Below, in pieces: positions 24,463 to 33,473 of a DNA stretch of 64,000 nucleotides. Made by a program: the position numbers and the translations under genes. The notes under the pieces were generated by a model, which was not told the origin of the DNA, did no database searches, and worked only from the letters and a program-made list of their open reading frames with translations. The number at the start of each line of letters is the position of its first letter. The stretch's first letter is position 1. Source of the DNA: Nisaea sp. (lineage in GTDB: Bacteria > Pseudomonadota > Alphaproteobacteria > Thalassobaculales > Thalassobaculaceae); the NCBI RefSeq assembly GCF_034670185.1, contig NZ_JAXMNY010000001.1:496001-560000 (forward strand). Reading direction: 5' to 3'.

Positions 24463-25791
24463 ATGAACCACGTCTTTCATCGCAGTGCGGTTGCCTCCTA
24501 TCCCGTCGCAGCAAGCGGCGAGGGTGTCTACATCAAGGATACGGACGGCAAGAGCTATCTTGATGCCTGCGGTGGGGCTGCGGTGTCCTGCCTCGGTCAC
24601 AGCGACAAGCGGGTGATCGAGGCGATCAAGGCGCAACTGGACGAAATTCCGTTCGCCCATAGCGGCTTCTTCTCGAACGAGCCGATGGAGCGTCTGGCGG
24701 ATCACCTGATCGCGCGGGCGCCTGGCGACCTCGACAGGGTTTATTTCGTCTCCGGCGGCTCCGAAGCCGTCGAGGCGGCGTTGAAGATGGCACGCCAGTA
24801 TTTCATGGAGATCGGCCAGCCGGAGAGGCACAAGATCATCGCCCGCAAACAGAGCTATCATGGCAATACGCTCGGCGCGCTGGCGGTCGGCGGCAACGAA
24901 TGGCGGCGCGAGCAGTTCCGCCCGCTGCTGATCGACATCACCCACGTCTCACCCTGTTATGCCTATCGGGGCCGGCAGGATGACGAGAGCGAAGAGGCTT
25001 ACGGTGAGCGGGTCGCGAACGAGCTGGAGACGGCCATCCAGGAGCATGGTCCCGAGACTGTCGCGGCGTTCGTATGCGAGCCGGTCGTCGGTGCCACCCT
25101 CGGTGCGGTGCCGCCCGTTCCCGGCTATCTGAAGCGCATCCGCGAGATCTGCGACACTCACGGTATCCTGCTGATTTTCGATGAGGTCATGTGCGGCATG
25201 GGGCGCACAGGCTATCTCTTCGCGTGCGAGGAAGACGGCGTTGCGCCGGATCTTCTGACCATCGCCAAGGGGCTCGGTGCCGGATATCAGCCTATCGGGG
25301 CGACCCTGGTCTCGAAAAAGATCTTCGAGGCGATCCGCGACGGCAGCGGTTTCTTCCAGCATGGCCACACCTATATGGGCCATCCGGCCGCTTGCGCCGG
25401 GGCACTCGCGGTGCAGCAGGTTATCGAGGAAGACGGTCTGCTGGATAAGGTCCGCGTCATGGGAGAGAAGCTGAAGGCGGCCCTTGAGGAACGGTTCGGC
25501 AACCATCCCCATGTCGGCGATATCCGTGGTCGCGGTCTATTCATCGGCATCGAGTTGGTGGAGGACAGGGCGAGTAAACAATCCTTCGATCCGGATCTGA
25601 AGCTCCACGCAAAGGTGAAAGCCAATGCCATGGCGAACGGGCTGATGTGCTACCCGATGGGCGGCACCATCGACGGCCGGGTCGGCGATCATATTCTGTT
25701 GGCCCCGCCGTTCATCATTGATGACAGCCATGTCGCTGAAATCGTCGAAAAGCTTGGTGTGGCGGTGGAGAGCGCACTGTCTTCCCGCTAG
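24463..25791 (+). CDS. Class III PLP-dependent aminotransferase
   Basis: This is a 442-residue fold-type I omega-aminotransferase of class III. The PLP lysine lies in TIAKGLGAGYQPIGATL, and the cofactor-binding segments VSGGSEAVEAALKMAR and LLIFDEVMCGMGRTG are intact. Members of this class use amines or omega-amino acids such as beta-alanine, putrescine or diaminobutyrate; the substrate cannot be read here. ATG 24463 or the in-frame GTG 24454 may be the start, and neither has a strong ribosome site. It lies behind the Mla operon but is probably separate. Confidence 0.9.
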   Translation: MNHVFHRSAVASYPVAASGEGVYIKDTDGKSYLDACGGAAVSCLGHSDKRVIEAIKAQLDEIPFAHSGFFSNEPMERLADHLIARAPGDLDRVYFVSGGSEAVEAALKMARQYFMEIGQPERHKIIARKQSYHGNTLGALAVGGNEWRREQFRPLLIDITHVSPCYAYRGRQDDESEEAYGERVANELETAIQEHGPETVAAFVCEPVVGATLGAVPPVPGYLKRIREICDTHGILLIFDEVMCGMGRTGYLFACEEDGVAPDLLTIAKGLGAGYQPIGATLVSKKIFEAIRDGSGFFQHGHTYMGHPAACAGALAVQQVIEEDGLLDKVRVMGEKLKAALEERFGNHPHVGDIRGRGLFIGIELVEDRASKQSFDPDLKLHAKVKANAMANGLMCYPMGGTIDGRVGDHILLAPPFIIDDSHVAEIVEKLGVAVESALSSR

Positions 25792-25874
25792 CGACAGCCG
25801 GTAGCTTGCTCGGGCCGAATGCGGCGCGGGTGGTGCGCCATGCCAGTTGTTCGGTCCTGGTGGTCCGCTAAACG

Positions 25875-25908
25875 AAAAAGCCCCGCCGGTCAGGAACGCG
25901 GCGGGGCT
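25875..25908 (-). terminator. Terminator between aminotransferase and flagellin genes
   Basis: A 9 bp stem (AGCCCCGCC 25879-25887, GGCGGGGCT 25900-25908) is followed on the minus strand by CTTTTTCG, so it ends flagellin transcripts. It may also stop the convergent aminotransferase transcript. Confidence 0.75.
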
Positions 25909-25954
25909 CTCTATAATCTATTGATCTAGGTACGTGGCGGCTGAAGCCGTTCTG

Positions 25955-26776
25955 TTAAGAGCGGAACAGGCCGAGAAGTGCTTGCGGGCTGCGGTTGGCG
26001 ATCCCGAGCGACAGTGCGCTCAGCTGGCCGCGGACCTGATCTGCCGCAAGCTGGGCTGCTTCCCGACCGAGATTTGCATCGACAATATTGCCGAGGCCTT
26101 CTTCGGTTGCATCCGCGATGCCCTGCAGCTGATCGTTCTGCGCGGTAATACGGCGGCCGCTTGCGCCCAGCTCTCCGAGCGAGGTGTTCAGGGCTGCCTG
26201 GAAGTTCGTGAACTCATTTTCAAGAACCGCAGCGGGATCGCTGAAATCGGCGGCAGCCAGCGCTGCGAGGCTATCCGCGACAGAGCCCTGGCCGGAGACG
26301 GTCAAGACGTCCCCGTCGCCGTTCTGAAGCGTGTTCAGATCTCCGGCTCCGGACTCCAGCAGATTGGTTCCGTTGAAGCTGCTGTTGTCGACAAAGCCCT
26401 GAGCCTGTCCCAGGAGTGCATCCAGATCGTTCTGCAGGATGCCCTGTTGCTCAGTCGTGTTTGCGGGGTTGGACAGCTCAACCAGCTTGCCCTGAATGTC
26501 GGATGTCAGATTTGAGATAGCCGTCGCGCCGGCTGTTGCGACTTTCACCGCGCCTGACGTCTGGTTCAATCCCTGCTGCACGGCTGCATTGGCGCTCAGC
26601 TCACCCCGGATGCTCTGCGCGATAGCAAACAGAGACGCCTGATCCAGCGCGCCTGCAACATTTTTGCCGGTCGAAATACGGTTCTCAGTTTGGCTCTGAT
26701 CGTTACGCGCGGAGTTGAAACTCCGGAGCGCCGAAAAGGCGCCACCATTCGTATTGATCGAATTGTTAATAGCCAT
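25955..26776 (-). CDS. fliC: Flagellin
   Basis: This is a short flagellin of 273 residues with conserved N-terminal (MAINNSINTNGGAFSALRSF, and ENRISTGKNVAGALDQAS) and C-terminal (ANRSPQALLGLFRS) helical domains that pack in the filament core. The variable surface domain is almost absent, as in many alphaproteobacteria. The N-terminus departs from the common LSxNxAA start, which is typical for this lineage. It is a single-gene unit with its own terminator and a long upstream region; no other flagellar gene is in the window. Confidence 0.9.
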   Translation of the reverse strand: MAINNSINTNGGAFSALRSFNSARNDQSQTENRISTGKNVAGALDQASLFAIAQSIRGELSANAAVQQGLNQTSGAVKVATAGATAISNLTSDIQGKLVELSNPANTTEQQGILQNDLDALLGQAQGFVDNSSFNGTNLLESGAGDLNTLQNGDGDVLTVSGQGSVADSLAALAAADFSDPAAVLENEFTNFQAALNTSLGELGASGRRITAQNDQLQGIADATEEGLGNIVDANLGREAAQLAADQVRGQLSALSLGIANRSPQALLGLFRS

Positions 26777-27443
26777 ATCTACGCACTCTCTCTAACGGTG
26801 CACGAACAGGGATGTCCGATAGTCGCTTAAATCTCAACTTATAATATAGCATTTTTTCCGTCGTTTGTAAGTCGTGATCGGAAAACCACCCCAAACCAGT
26901 GTGACACAAGTCACTCGACCAGCTCTGGGGAGGGTTTGCTTGCTATCTCTGTGGCTCCGAGGCGTCGTTTCCACTCGGGTCAATTTGAGCGCGAATTGGC
27001 GTGGAATTAGCGCGGAAGTCGCGGTCAGATTCACAGAAATTTTGAGATCCGGATGATGTGCCGATACCTCCGAAGACAACGAATCTACGTCGGCATGACG
27101 CGGTTTATACTTGCTTAATTTTTATTAAATAGTTGCTTTAGAGCGGTTTATTTCCGTACCGGGGCGCTTAGTGATTCGATTGGCTTACTGGCAATACGCT
27201 TACTTTTTGTTAATGAAATTTTAGGACAACTTTAAAATATGACTGTCTATGTGTTTAATCGCATTGTTTTGGGTGACTGCGATACGCACATCTCTGGTTG
27301 TGGAAAGTTGTGTAATTTGTGGCACTTGCGGCAATGTGTTGCGACATAGCATTGAGGGTTGCATTTCTTTCTGCTAATGTAGAATTCACTTGTTGATTGT
27401 GGGAGCGCCCTTCAGGGGCACTCTTTGGGCGGGATTTAGATCA
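26777..27443. other. AT-rich intergenic region upstream of flagellin
   Basis: This is a stretch of about 660 bases with no convincing coding sequence and clearly lower GC than the surroundings. A candidate minus-strand promoter (TTACAA at 26865-26870, TATATT at 26843-26848, spacer 16) could drive flagellin. No clear sigma-54 (GG-N10-GC) or sigma-28 promoter was found. Confidence 0.45.
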
Positions 27444-27698
27444 GTGGCCGTTTGGGAACAGACAGAAGACAGCGTCGCGGAAGCACTTTTCCGATCAGTT
27501 ATGCGTGTGGTCGCTCTGGTTTCTTTAGCTGTTATTCTGGTTGGTCCGATTGTGGTCGGCGGGTGGATGGCAAATGCCTATATCGTCTACCGCACGAGTG
27601 CTGACGAATTGCAGCTGCCCGTGATTGAGAAGCAGATCAAATCACCGGCTGAACTGATCAGCGCTGCAATCGACGACAGATCCCAGCTTCACCATTAA
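27444..27698 (+). CDS. Hypothetical single-span membrane protein (84 aa)
   Basis: This short ORF has one strong membrane segment (VVALVSLAVILVGPIVVGGWM) and a hydrophilic tail of about 40 residues. The start is unclear: GTG 27444 has a GGGCGGGA stretch upstream, and the frame opens at TTG 27390. It converges on, and overlaps by four bases, the end of the hydrolase gene. I do not recognise a family. Confidence 0.45.
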   Translation: MAVWEQTEDSVAEALFRSVMRVVALVSLAVILVGPIVVGGWMANAYIVYRTSADELQLPVIEKQIKSPAELISAAIDDRSQLHH

Positions 27699-28336
27699 GC
27701 CTTTTGTCTGCGAACGACGTTTTCAAGAAATGTCACGGCGGCGGTAGTCGTCGCTGCCATGTTCGATTGAGCTGTGTGGCCTGAGGCTTTTCGTGGCGAC
27801 AGGTCATGATTGCCGTCCGGGATCCACTCAAGGGTGATCGCTTCCGATAACCGATAGCTCTCGACTTCTGTTCGGTTCCCAAAAGGATCCCGCTCGCCCT
27901 GAAGGATCAACGTCGGGCAGGTGATGCCCTCCAGATGCTCCGTGCGAAGCTTGTCCGGTTTGCCTGGCGGATGAAACGGGTAGCCGAGGCAGATCAATCC
28001 ATCGACACCGCTCTCGTCGGCGACAAGGCTCGCCATGCGGCCACCCATGGATTTTCCGCCTATGACGAGGGCGCGGTCTGCTGCCGCTGCCGCAATAGCG
28101 TTCCGCCAACTTTCCAGAAGAACGGGTTGCCGGTCGGGCGGCCGTTTGCTGCCGCCAGTACGTCGTCCCGCCATATAGGGGAATTCAAAGCGGAGCACCC
28201 GGAAGCCGGCCGCGGCGACGCCTTCTGCGATCTGGTTCATGAAGGGCGCGTCCATCGGCGCGCCAGCGCCGTGGGCCAGAACGAAAGAGGCCGGCGCATC
28301 CGCCGGCCCGTCCGTCAGAAAATCAGGCGCTGTCAT
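27695..28336 (-). CDS. KANL3/Tex30-type alpha/beta hydrolase
   Basis: This 213-residue alpha/beta hydrolase resembles the KANL3/Tex30 family of small hydrolases. The oxyanion region reads VLAHGAGAPMDAPFM, the nucleophile elbow is GGKSMGGRMASL, and the catalytic acid and histidine fit GERDPFG and PDGNHDL. It follows fumarase by 36 bases on the same strand and may be co-transcribed. The substrate is unknown. Confidence 0.85.
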   Translation of the reverse strand: MTAPDFLTDGPADAPASFVLAHGAGAPMDAPFMNQIAEGVAAAGFRVLRFEFPYMAGRRTGGSKRPPDRQPVLLESWRNAIAAAAADRALVIGGKSMGGRMASLVADESGVDGLICLGYPFHPPGKPDKLRTEHLEGITCPTLILQGERDPFGNRTEVESYRLSEAITLEWIPDGNHDLSPRKASGHTAQSNMAATTTAAVTFLENVVRRQKA

Positions 28337-28372
28337 ACGCGTCGCATCGTCAGATACATGCGCACCGCATCG

Positions 28373-29983
28373 TCAGATATTGGCGAAGAAGTCATTACCC
28401 TTGTCGTCCGTAACGATAAAGGCGGGGAAATCTTCGACTTCGATACGCCAGACCGCTTCCATGCCGAGTTCCGGAAACTCCTGAACCTCGACCTTTTTGA
28501 TGCTTTCCAGCGCCAGTTTGGCGGCGGCCCCGCCGACGGAGCCGAGATAGAAGCCGCCATATTTCTTGCAGGCTTCGCGTACCTGGGGGGAGCGATTGCC
28601 CTTTGCCAGCATCACGAAGCTGCCGCCGGCAGCCATGAAGGGATCGACATAGGAATCCATCCGTCCCGCCGTGGTCGGACCGAACGAGCCGGAGGCATAG
28701 CCTTCCGGGGTCTTGGCCGGGCCTGCGTAATAGATCGGATGGTTCTTCACGTAGTCAGGCAGGCCTTCGCCGCTGTCGATCCGTTCTTTCAGCTTCGCAT
28801 GGGCGATGTCGCGGGCAACGATGATCGTGCCAGACAGTGAAACCGGGGTCTTGATCGGATACTGGCTGAGCGTCTTGCGGATCTCATCCATTGGCTGACC
28901 GAGGTCGATTTTGACGACATCGCCCTCGAACTCGCTCGGATCGATATCCGGCATGTACTTGGACGGATCTGTTTCCAGCCGCTCGACGAAAATGCCGTCC
29001 TTGGTGATCTTGGCGAAGCACTGGCGGTCGGCGGAACAGGAAACCCCGATGCCGACGGGCAGGGATGCGCCATGGCGCGGCAGGCGGATAATCCTGATGT
29101 CGTGGCAATAATACTTGCCGCCGAACTGGGCGCCAATGCCCATGTCCTGGGTCATCTTCAGGACCTGCTGTTCCATCTCCACGTCGCGGAAGGCGTGGCC
29201 GGACTCGCTGCCCTTGGTCGGCAGACCGTCGAGATACTTGGTTGAGGCGAGCTTCACGGTCTTCATGTTGAACTCGGCCGAGGGGCCGCCGATCACGATG
29301 GCGAGGTGATAGGGCGGGCAGGCTGCAGTGCCGAGTGTGCGGATCTTGGTATCCAGGAACTTCATAAGCGCGTCCGGATTGAGGATCGCCTTGGTTTCCT
29401 GGAACAGGAAGCTCTTGTTCGCCGAGCCGCCGCCCTTCTGGCAGAACATAAACTTGTAGGCATCGCCTTCGGTCGCATAAAGCTCGATCTGCGCCGGCAG
29501 GTTGTTGGACGTGTTCTTCTCGGTGAACATGTCCAGCGGTGCCATCTGGCTGTAGCGCAGATTGTGGTTTGTGTAGACGTCGTAAACGCCCTTCGCGATG
29601 GCTTTTTCTTCGTTGAAGCCGGTGAAGACGTTCTGGCCCTTTTTGCCCATCACGATGGCGGTACCGGTATCCTGGCACATCGGCAGCACGCCGCCGGCGG
29701 AGATGCCTGCATTTTTCAGCAACTCGTATGCAACGAACTTGTCGTTGTTGGTCGCTTCGTCATCCTCGAGGATATTGCGCAGTTGCTGCAGATGCGCGGG
29801 GCGGAGCAGGTGGGAGATGTCCCGGAAAGCCTGTTCCGTCAGCATCGTGAAAGCTTCGGGCTCTATGGTCAGGATATCCTGACCGCGAAACTTTTCCACA
29901 CCGACATAATCGCTGGTGAGCTTACGATATTCCGTTGTGTCCTCCGCAAGCGGGAACATCTCGGTGAAATTGAAGTCGGCCAT
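28373..29983 (-). CDS. fumA: Fumarate hydratase, class I (iron-sulfur)
   Basis: This 536-residue enzyme interconverts fumarate and malate in the TCA cycle using an oxygen-sensitive 4Fe-4S cluster. It is the long class I form: N-terminal domain with LPMCQDTGTAIV (one cluster cysteine), a middle segment with KGGGSANKSF, and the C-terminal beta domain (TTAGRMDSYVDPFMAAGGS). The start ATG 29983 is close to the sspB stop 93 bases upstream, on the same strand. Confidence 0.94.
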   Translation of the reverse strand: MADFNFTEMFPLAEDTTEYRKLTSDYVGVEKFRGQDILTIEPEAFTMLTEQAFRDISHLLRPAHLQQLRNILEDDEATNNDKFVAYELLKNAGISAGGVLPMCQDTGTAIVMGKKGQNVFTGFNEEKAIAKGVYDVYTNHNLRYSQMAPLDMFTEKNTSNNLPAQIELYATEGDAYKFMFCQKGGGSANKSFLFQETKAILNPDALMKFLDTKIRTLGTAACPPYHLAIVIGGPSAEFNMKTVKLASTKYLDGLPTKGSESGHAFRDVEMEQQVLKMTQDMGIGAQFGGKYYCHDIRIIRLPRHGASLPVGIGVSCSADRQCFAKITKDGIFVERLETDPSKYMPDIDPSEFEGDVVKIDLGQPMDEIRKTLSQYPIKTPVSLSGTIIVARDIAHAKLKERIDSGEGLPDYVKNHPIYYAGPAKTPEGYASGSFGPTTAGRMDSYVDPFMAAGGSFVMLAKGNRSPQVREACKKYGGFYLGSVGGAAAKLALESIKKVEVQEFPELGMEAVWRIEVEDFPAFIVTDDKGNDFFANI

Positions 29984-30075
29984 TGGGGCTATTCTCCAGC
30001 GTATATCTCTCTTGCGGAAGCGGTGCCGCCTCCGTCGAAATGTATCCGGTCTTTACCGTGAGGCGGCCGCCGGAC

Positions 30076-30564
30076 TTATTTCTTCTTCCGAAAAGTATCG
30101 AGGGAGACGACTTGGCCCATGGCCGCACCATCGTCTTCACCCTCTGGCGTTGGATCGTCGGTCTCGTCGTCGGACGTCTCTAGCAGCTCCGCTTCGCTGA
30201 GCTCACCGTCCTCCAGTGTCTGGAACTGAAGGCCGAATTTCACCGACGGGTCGGCGAAGCCGGTGATCGCGGCGAACGGGATCACAAGCCTTTCGCGAAC
30301 ATCGTTGAAGCTGAGCGCGACGCTGAAGAACTCTTCCTCGATTTCCAGGTCCCAGAACTGGAACTGGAGCACGATGGTCATCTCGTCCGCATATTTTTCA
30401 AGCAGGTAGGGAGGGATCGAAACGCCTTCTCCCCGGGTCTTGAAAGTGATGTAGAAATGGTGATTTCCGGGGAGGCCGTGCTGGGCGACCTGCTTCAGCG
30501 CGCGCCGAACAACGCCGCGCAGCGCTTCATCCACCATCATATCGTACTGGAAAGGTTCTTCCAA
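30076..30564 (-). CDS. sspB: SspB-type ClpXP adaptor, alphaproteobacterial form
   Basis: SspB tethers ssrA-tagged proteins to ClpXP for degradation. The 162-residue protein has the conserved core EALRGVVRRALKQVAQHGLPG, then HHFYITFKTRG and FFSVALSFNDVRERLVIPF, followed by an acidic flexible tail and a basic C-terminal ClpX-binding peptide (SLDTFRKKK). The start is taken as TTG 30564 because GGGGGAAA lies before it and the protein then begins MEEPFQYD, like relatives; the frame runs on upstream to 30636. The tmRNA gene lies directly upstream on the same strand. Confidence 0.88.
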   Translation of the reverse strand: MEEPFQYDMMVDEALRGVVRRALKQVAQHGLPGNHHFYITFKTRGEGVSIPPYLLEKYADEMTIVLQFQFWDLEIEEEFFSVALSFNDVRERLVIPFAAITGFADPSVKFGLQFQTLEDGELSEAELLETSDDETDDPTPEGEDDGAAMGQVVSLDTFRKKK

Positions 30565-30604
30565 AATTTCCCCCGGTATTCGTCCGTCAGCATACTCAAA
30601 TTCA

Positions 30605-30935
30605 GCGGGACGCTTCTGTTGCCAGGTGCGCCCCAAACCCCGCCTAAAGGTGCGAACCCTTAGGACTTAAATGAAGACATCTGACTGCTTACGCAGCGAG
30701 ACGTGCTTCCGCATAGTTGTTGTCATTTGCAACTACTATAATGGCCCGATATCGGTGGTACCATGCCGAGCGAAAGTTCTGTCTTTACTACACGCGTCGA
30801 TCCTATTTCGCCCCCAAGGAGCCGGTCGAGAGACCGGAGATCTTTGGTGGAGGCGCCGGGTACCGCCCCCGGGTCCGCAATGCCTATTCCACAGGCCGTT
30901 TATCGCCATAGTCGGTTTCCCGACGCACTGAATAT
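30605..30935 (-). ncRNA. ssrA: Permuted two-piece tmRNA
   Basis: This gene has the circularly permuted layout of alphaproteobacterial tmRNA. The acceptor piece comes first and ends in CCTCCACCA with its last base at 30845. The coding piece begins with GGGGGCG at 30815. The two ends pair as a seven-base-pair acceptor stem with a G-U wobble at the third pair, the alanine identity element. The spacer between them (30816-30844) holds a 6 bp hairpin (CCGGTC, GAGA, GACCGG). The tag reading frame (30688-30729) encodes ANDNNYAEARLAA and a TAA stop. The outer ends, near 30935 and 30605, are approximate. Confidence 0.93.
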
Positions 30936-30986
30936 AGGCGCTTGTTGCCTCAGGAAAAAGAGGAGAGTTGGCAAGATCGTGGGGGG

Positions 30987-32504
30987 TTACCGTTTCCGTA
31001 GGTGCGTCAATGCAAGCTCTCGCACCCTCTCGACGGGATAAATCCAGTCACCAAGCTGCTGTTGCGCCACCCGGTGGGTCGCCCCAAGAAAAGAATCCCG
31101 ATCGTTCAGAAGAGGGACCCAACCCGGAGATGCCAGTAATTCCAATGTTTTTGTGCCCACCGCACCTGAGAGTGCGGCAGTGGCATTCCCGACGGACAGT
31201 ACCAGATCAAGCGATGCTTCGAGTGCGGCCAGTGCTTCCAGATCGTCGCGCAGATCGAGTTCCTCAAGCTGTAAAACCTTGTGGCCAGTCGCTTCTTCTA
31301 TCTCTTTCACGGCCCGGGCAGCCGCGCCATATTGAAGAGAAACGAGGCATATATCCGGCAGGTCCAGCAGGCGCCGCCATGATTCGGGAGGTGGGTAGTT
31401 GGTTGCCCTTCCGAATTGCCGGGCGCTGCTCGCCCAGGACAAGCCGACGAGGGAGCGCCCCTTCGCGGCCACCCTCAGCTTGTCGTCGATCTCGTCCTGT
31501 AATGTGACCGACGGCACCAGAAAGCCGCCCACATTCTCGGGCATGGTAAGTCCATGGCCGAGCATCAGCGGCAGGCTACCGATTTCAATATAGCATTCCG
31601 GGCCGCCGTCGCGCGGGAGCCAGCCATAAGTGTAATGTCCGCGACCGCTTTTTTTGATCCGTGAAAAGGCGTGAAAATTTACGCTCGGGATGGACCGTTT
31701 GAAAAGAGAAACCAGGCGAGGATCGCATTCAACAGTGAGGGCACGCGCCTTCCCGGCAAGTTCCGGCAACATCGCGGCCAGTCTGATCTCATCGCCCAAC
31801 CCTTGCTCGCTAACGACTAGAATATGCTTGTCGGCAAGCGTGTTACCGTCCCAGCGGGGCAGGGAGAGTATCCGGATGGGGGCGTCGGCGACATCGGGAT
31901 GAAGGCGTGCCTCGAAATATTTCCAGCCTTCGTTGGTTTTTCCCTGCGTGAGCAAATGGACCGCATAATTCAGCTGCAGTTTGGCCGAGCCGGGCGCTTT
32001 GGCGAGCGCCCTCTGGTAGTGCTGTTCGGCCAGTTCGAAGGAGCGTTGGAGGCTGAGGGATTCTGCGAGGTTGCCGAGATTATCCGCTGTGGGAGCGAGT
32101 ATGGCTGTTGCCTTGAAAGTGCGTGTCACTGCAGCGAAAACACCGGACTTCATCCAGATCTCCGCAAGCGCCCCGTAAGCCGAAGCCTGCTCCGGATGCC
32201 GCACCAGATACTGGCGGAGTAGATTTGTTGCCTCGTTGGCCCTGTTGAGTTCGGCGAGGCTGAAGGCCAGTCCGGTCGCCGCCTCTGCCATATCGGGGAG
32301 GGCGGTGTGGATGGCGTGGAATAGCAGCGCGGCACGATCCGATGCGCCTGAAAGGCGACAGGCCGATGCGAGGGTATAGGCAATCAGAACATCGTTGGGG
32401 GATGCCGTGAACGCATTTTCCAGACGGGAGCGCGCCTCATTCCACTTTCCGTTGGCCATGAGCTGTTGGCAGTCGGCCAAAAGGGAGTCGCGGTTTTCTG
32501 GCAT
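30987..32504 (-). CDS. TPR protein with glycosyltransferase-like C-terminal domain
   Basis: This 505-residue protein has TPR repeats over about residues 5-215, then a C-terminal domain with HILVVSEQGLGDEIRLAAMLP and a late SVGNATAALSGAVGTKT segment. That arrangement fits TPR proteins with a glycosyltransferase family 9-like fold. There is no signal peptide or membrane span. Relatives are seen near flagellar or surface glycan genes, and the flagellin gene is 4 kb away, but no direct link is shown. The stop lies about 50 bases before the tmRNA. Confidence 0.8.
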   Translation of the reverse strand: MPENRDSLLADCQQLMANGKWNEARSRLENAFTASPNDVLIAYTLASACRLSGASDRAALLFHAIHTALPDMAEAATGLAFSLAELNRANEATNLLRQYLVRHPEQASAYGALAEIWMKSGVFAAVTRTFKATAILAPTADNLGNLAESLSLQRSFELAEQHYQRALAKAPGSAKLQLNYAVHLLTQGKTNEGWKYFEARLHPDVADAPIRILSLPRWDGNTLADKHILVVSEQGLGDEIRLAAMLPELAGKARALTVECDPRLVSLFKRSIPSVNFHAFSRIKKSGRGHYTYGWLPRDGGPECYIEIGSLPLMLGHGLTMPENVGGFLVPSVTLQDEIDDKLRVAAKGRSLVGLSWASSARQFGRATNYPPPESWRRLLDLPDICLVSLQYGAAARAVKEIEEATGHKVLQLEELDLRDDLEALAALEASLDLVLSVGNATAALSGAVGTKTLELLASPGWVPLLNDRDSFLGATHRVAQQQLGDWIYPVERVRELALTHLRKR

Positions 32505-32676
32505 TTAGGCGGTCCCGGTCCGGTTTCGGAGCGAAGGAATTGCGAGGCAAAAGTGCGAGCGGATTCAGGGATCTGTCAATCGTCATTGCCATACTGTCCT
32601 GCAACCTCTTGCGTTAGCGTGGTCCCGGTTCACAATATGTGCCGTTTCTCAATGAGCGTGACGGGACTGTCTATCC

Positions 32677-33471
32677 ATGCGGCAATATCTCGATCTGATG
32701 GCGAAGGTACTGGAGGAAGGCGCCGACAAGACTGACCGGACCGGGACCGGTACGCGGTCGATCTTCGGCCATCAGATGCGCTTCGACCTGGCGCAGGGCT
32801 TTCCGGTTTTGACGACCAAGAAGCTGCATCTGAAATCCATCATCCATGAGCTGCTCTGGTTCCTCGCGGGCGATACCAACATCGCATACCTGCAAGAGAA
32901 CGGTGTCCGGATCTGGAATGAATGGGCGGACGAGAACGGTGACCTCGGGCCGGTCTACGGGCATCAATGGCGCTCCTGGCCGGACAAGGATGGCGGGACT
33001 ATCGACCAGATCCGGAACCTGCTTGACGATATCCGCGAACGGCCGGATTCTCGGCGCCTGATCGTTACCGCCTGGAACCCTGCAGACGTGCCGAAAATGG
33101 CCTTGCCGCCGTGTCACTGCCTGTTCCAGTTCTATGTTGCGGACGGCAAGCTGTCCTGCCAGCTCTACCAGCGCAGCGCGGATATCTTTCTCGGCGTGCC
33201 GTTCAATATCGCATCCTACGCTTTGCTGACCCTGATGATGGCTCAGGTCACCGGTTTGCAGCCCGGCGATTTCGTCCATTCTTTCGGGGATACCCACCTC
33301 TACCGTAACCATTTCGATCAGGCCCGCGAGCAGTTGCAGCGTGTACCCGGACGTCTGCCCATCATGCGCATCAACCCGGAGGTTACTGACCTGTTTGCGT
33401 TCCGCTATGACGATTTCGAGCTTGTTGGCTACGAGGCCGCACCGCATATCTCCGCGCCGGTCGCGGTCTAG
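32677..33471 (+). CDS. thyA: Thymidylate synthase
   Basis: ThyA methylates dUMP to dTMP with methylenetetrahydrofolate. The 264-residue protein is full length, and the catalytic cysteine is Cys146 in ALPPCHCLFQFYV, the same number as in E. coli. DTNIAYLQENGVRIWNEWAD and the C-terminal YEAAPHISAPVAV are family-typical. It is followed after two bases by folA, which regenerates the tetrahydrofolate that ThyA oxidises. Confidence 0.97.
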   Translation: MRQYLDLMAKVLEEGADKTDRTGTGTRSIFGHQMRFDLAQGFPVLTTKKLHLKSIIHELLWFLAGDTNIAYLQENGVRIWNEWADENGDLGPVYGHQWRSWPDKDGGTIDQIRNLLDDIRERPDSRRLIVTAWNPADVPKMALPPCHCLFQFYVADGKLSCQLYQRSADIFLGVPFNIASYALLTLMMAQVTGLQPGDFVHSFGDTHLYRNHFDQAREQLQRVPGRLPIMRINPEVTDLFAFRYDDFELVGYEAAPHISAPVAV

Positions 33472-33473
33472 AG

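Noticed and set aside
27300..27345. Possible sigma-54 promoter (TGGCAC near 27320)
   Set aside because: The GC of the -12 element is two bases out of place relative to TGGCAC, so the spacing does not fit.
28884..29678. 264-residue minus-strand frame inside fumA
   Set aside because: Out-of-frame shadow of fumA on the same strand.
30671..31041. Short plus-strand open frames over the tmRNA region
   Set aside because: They lie antisense to the tmRNA, which is supported by the acceptor stem, the CCA end and the tag frame.
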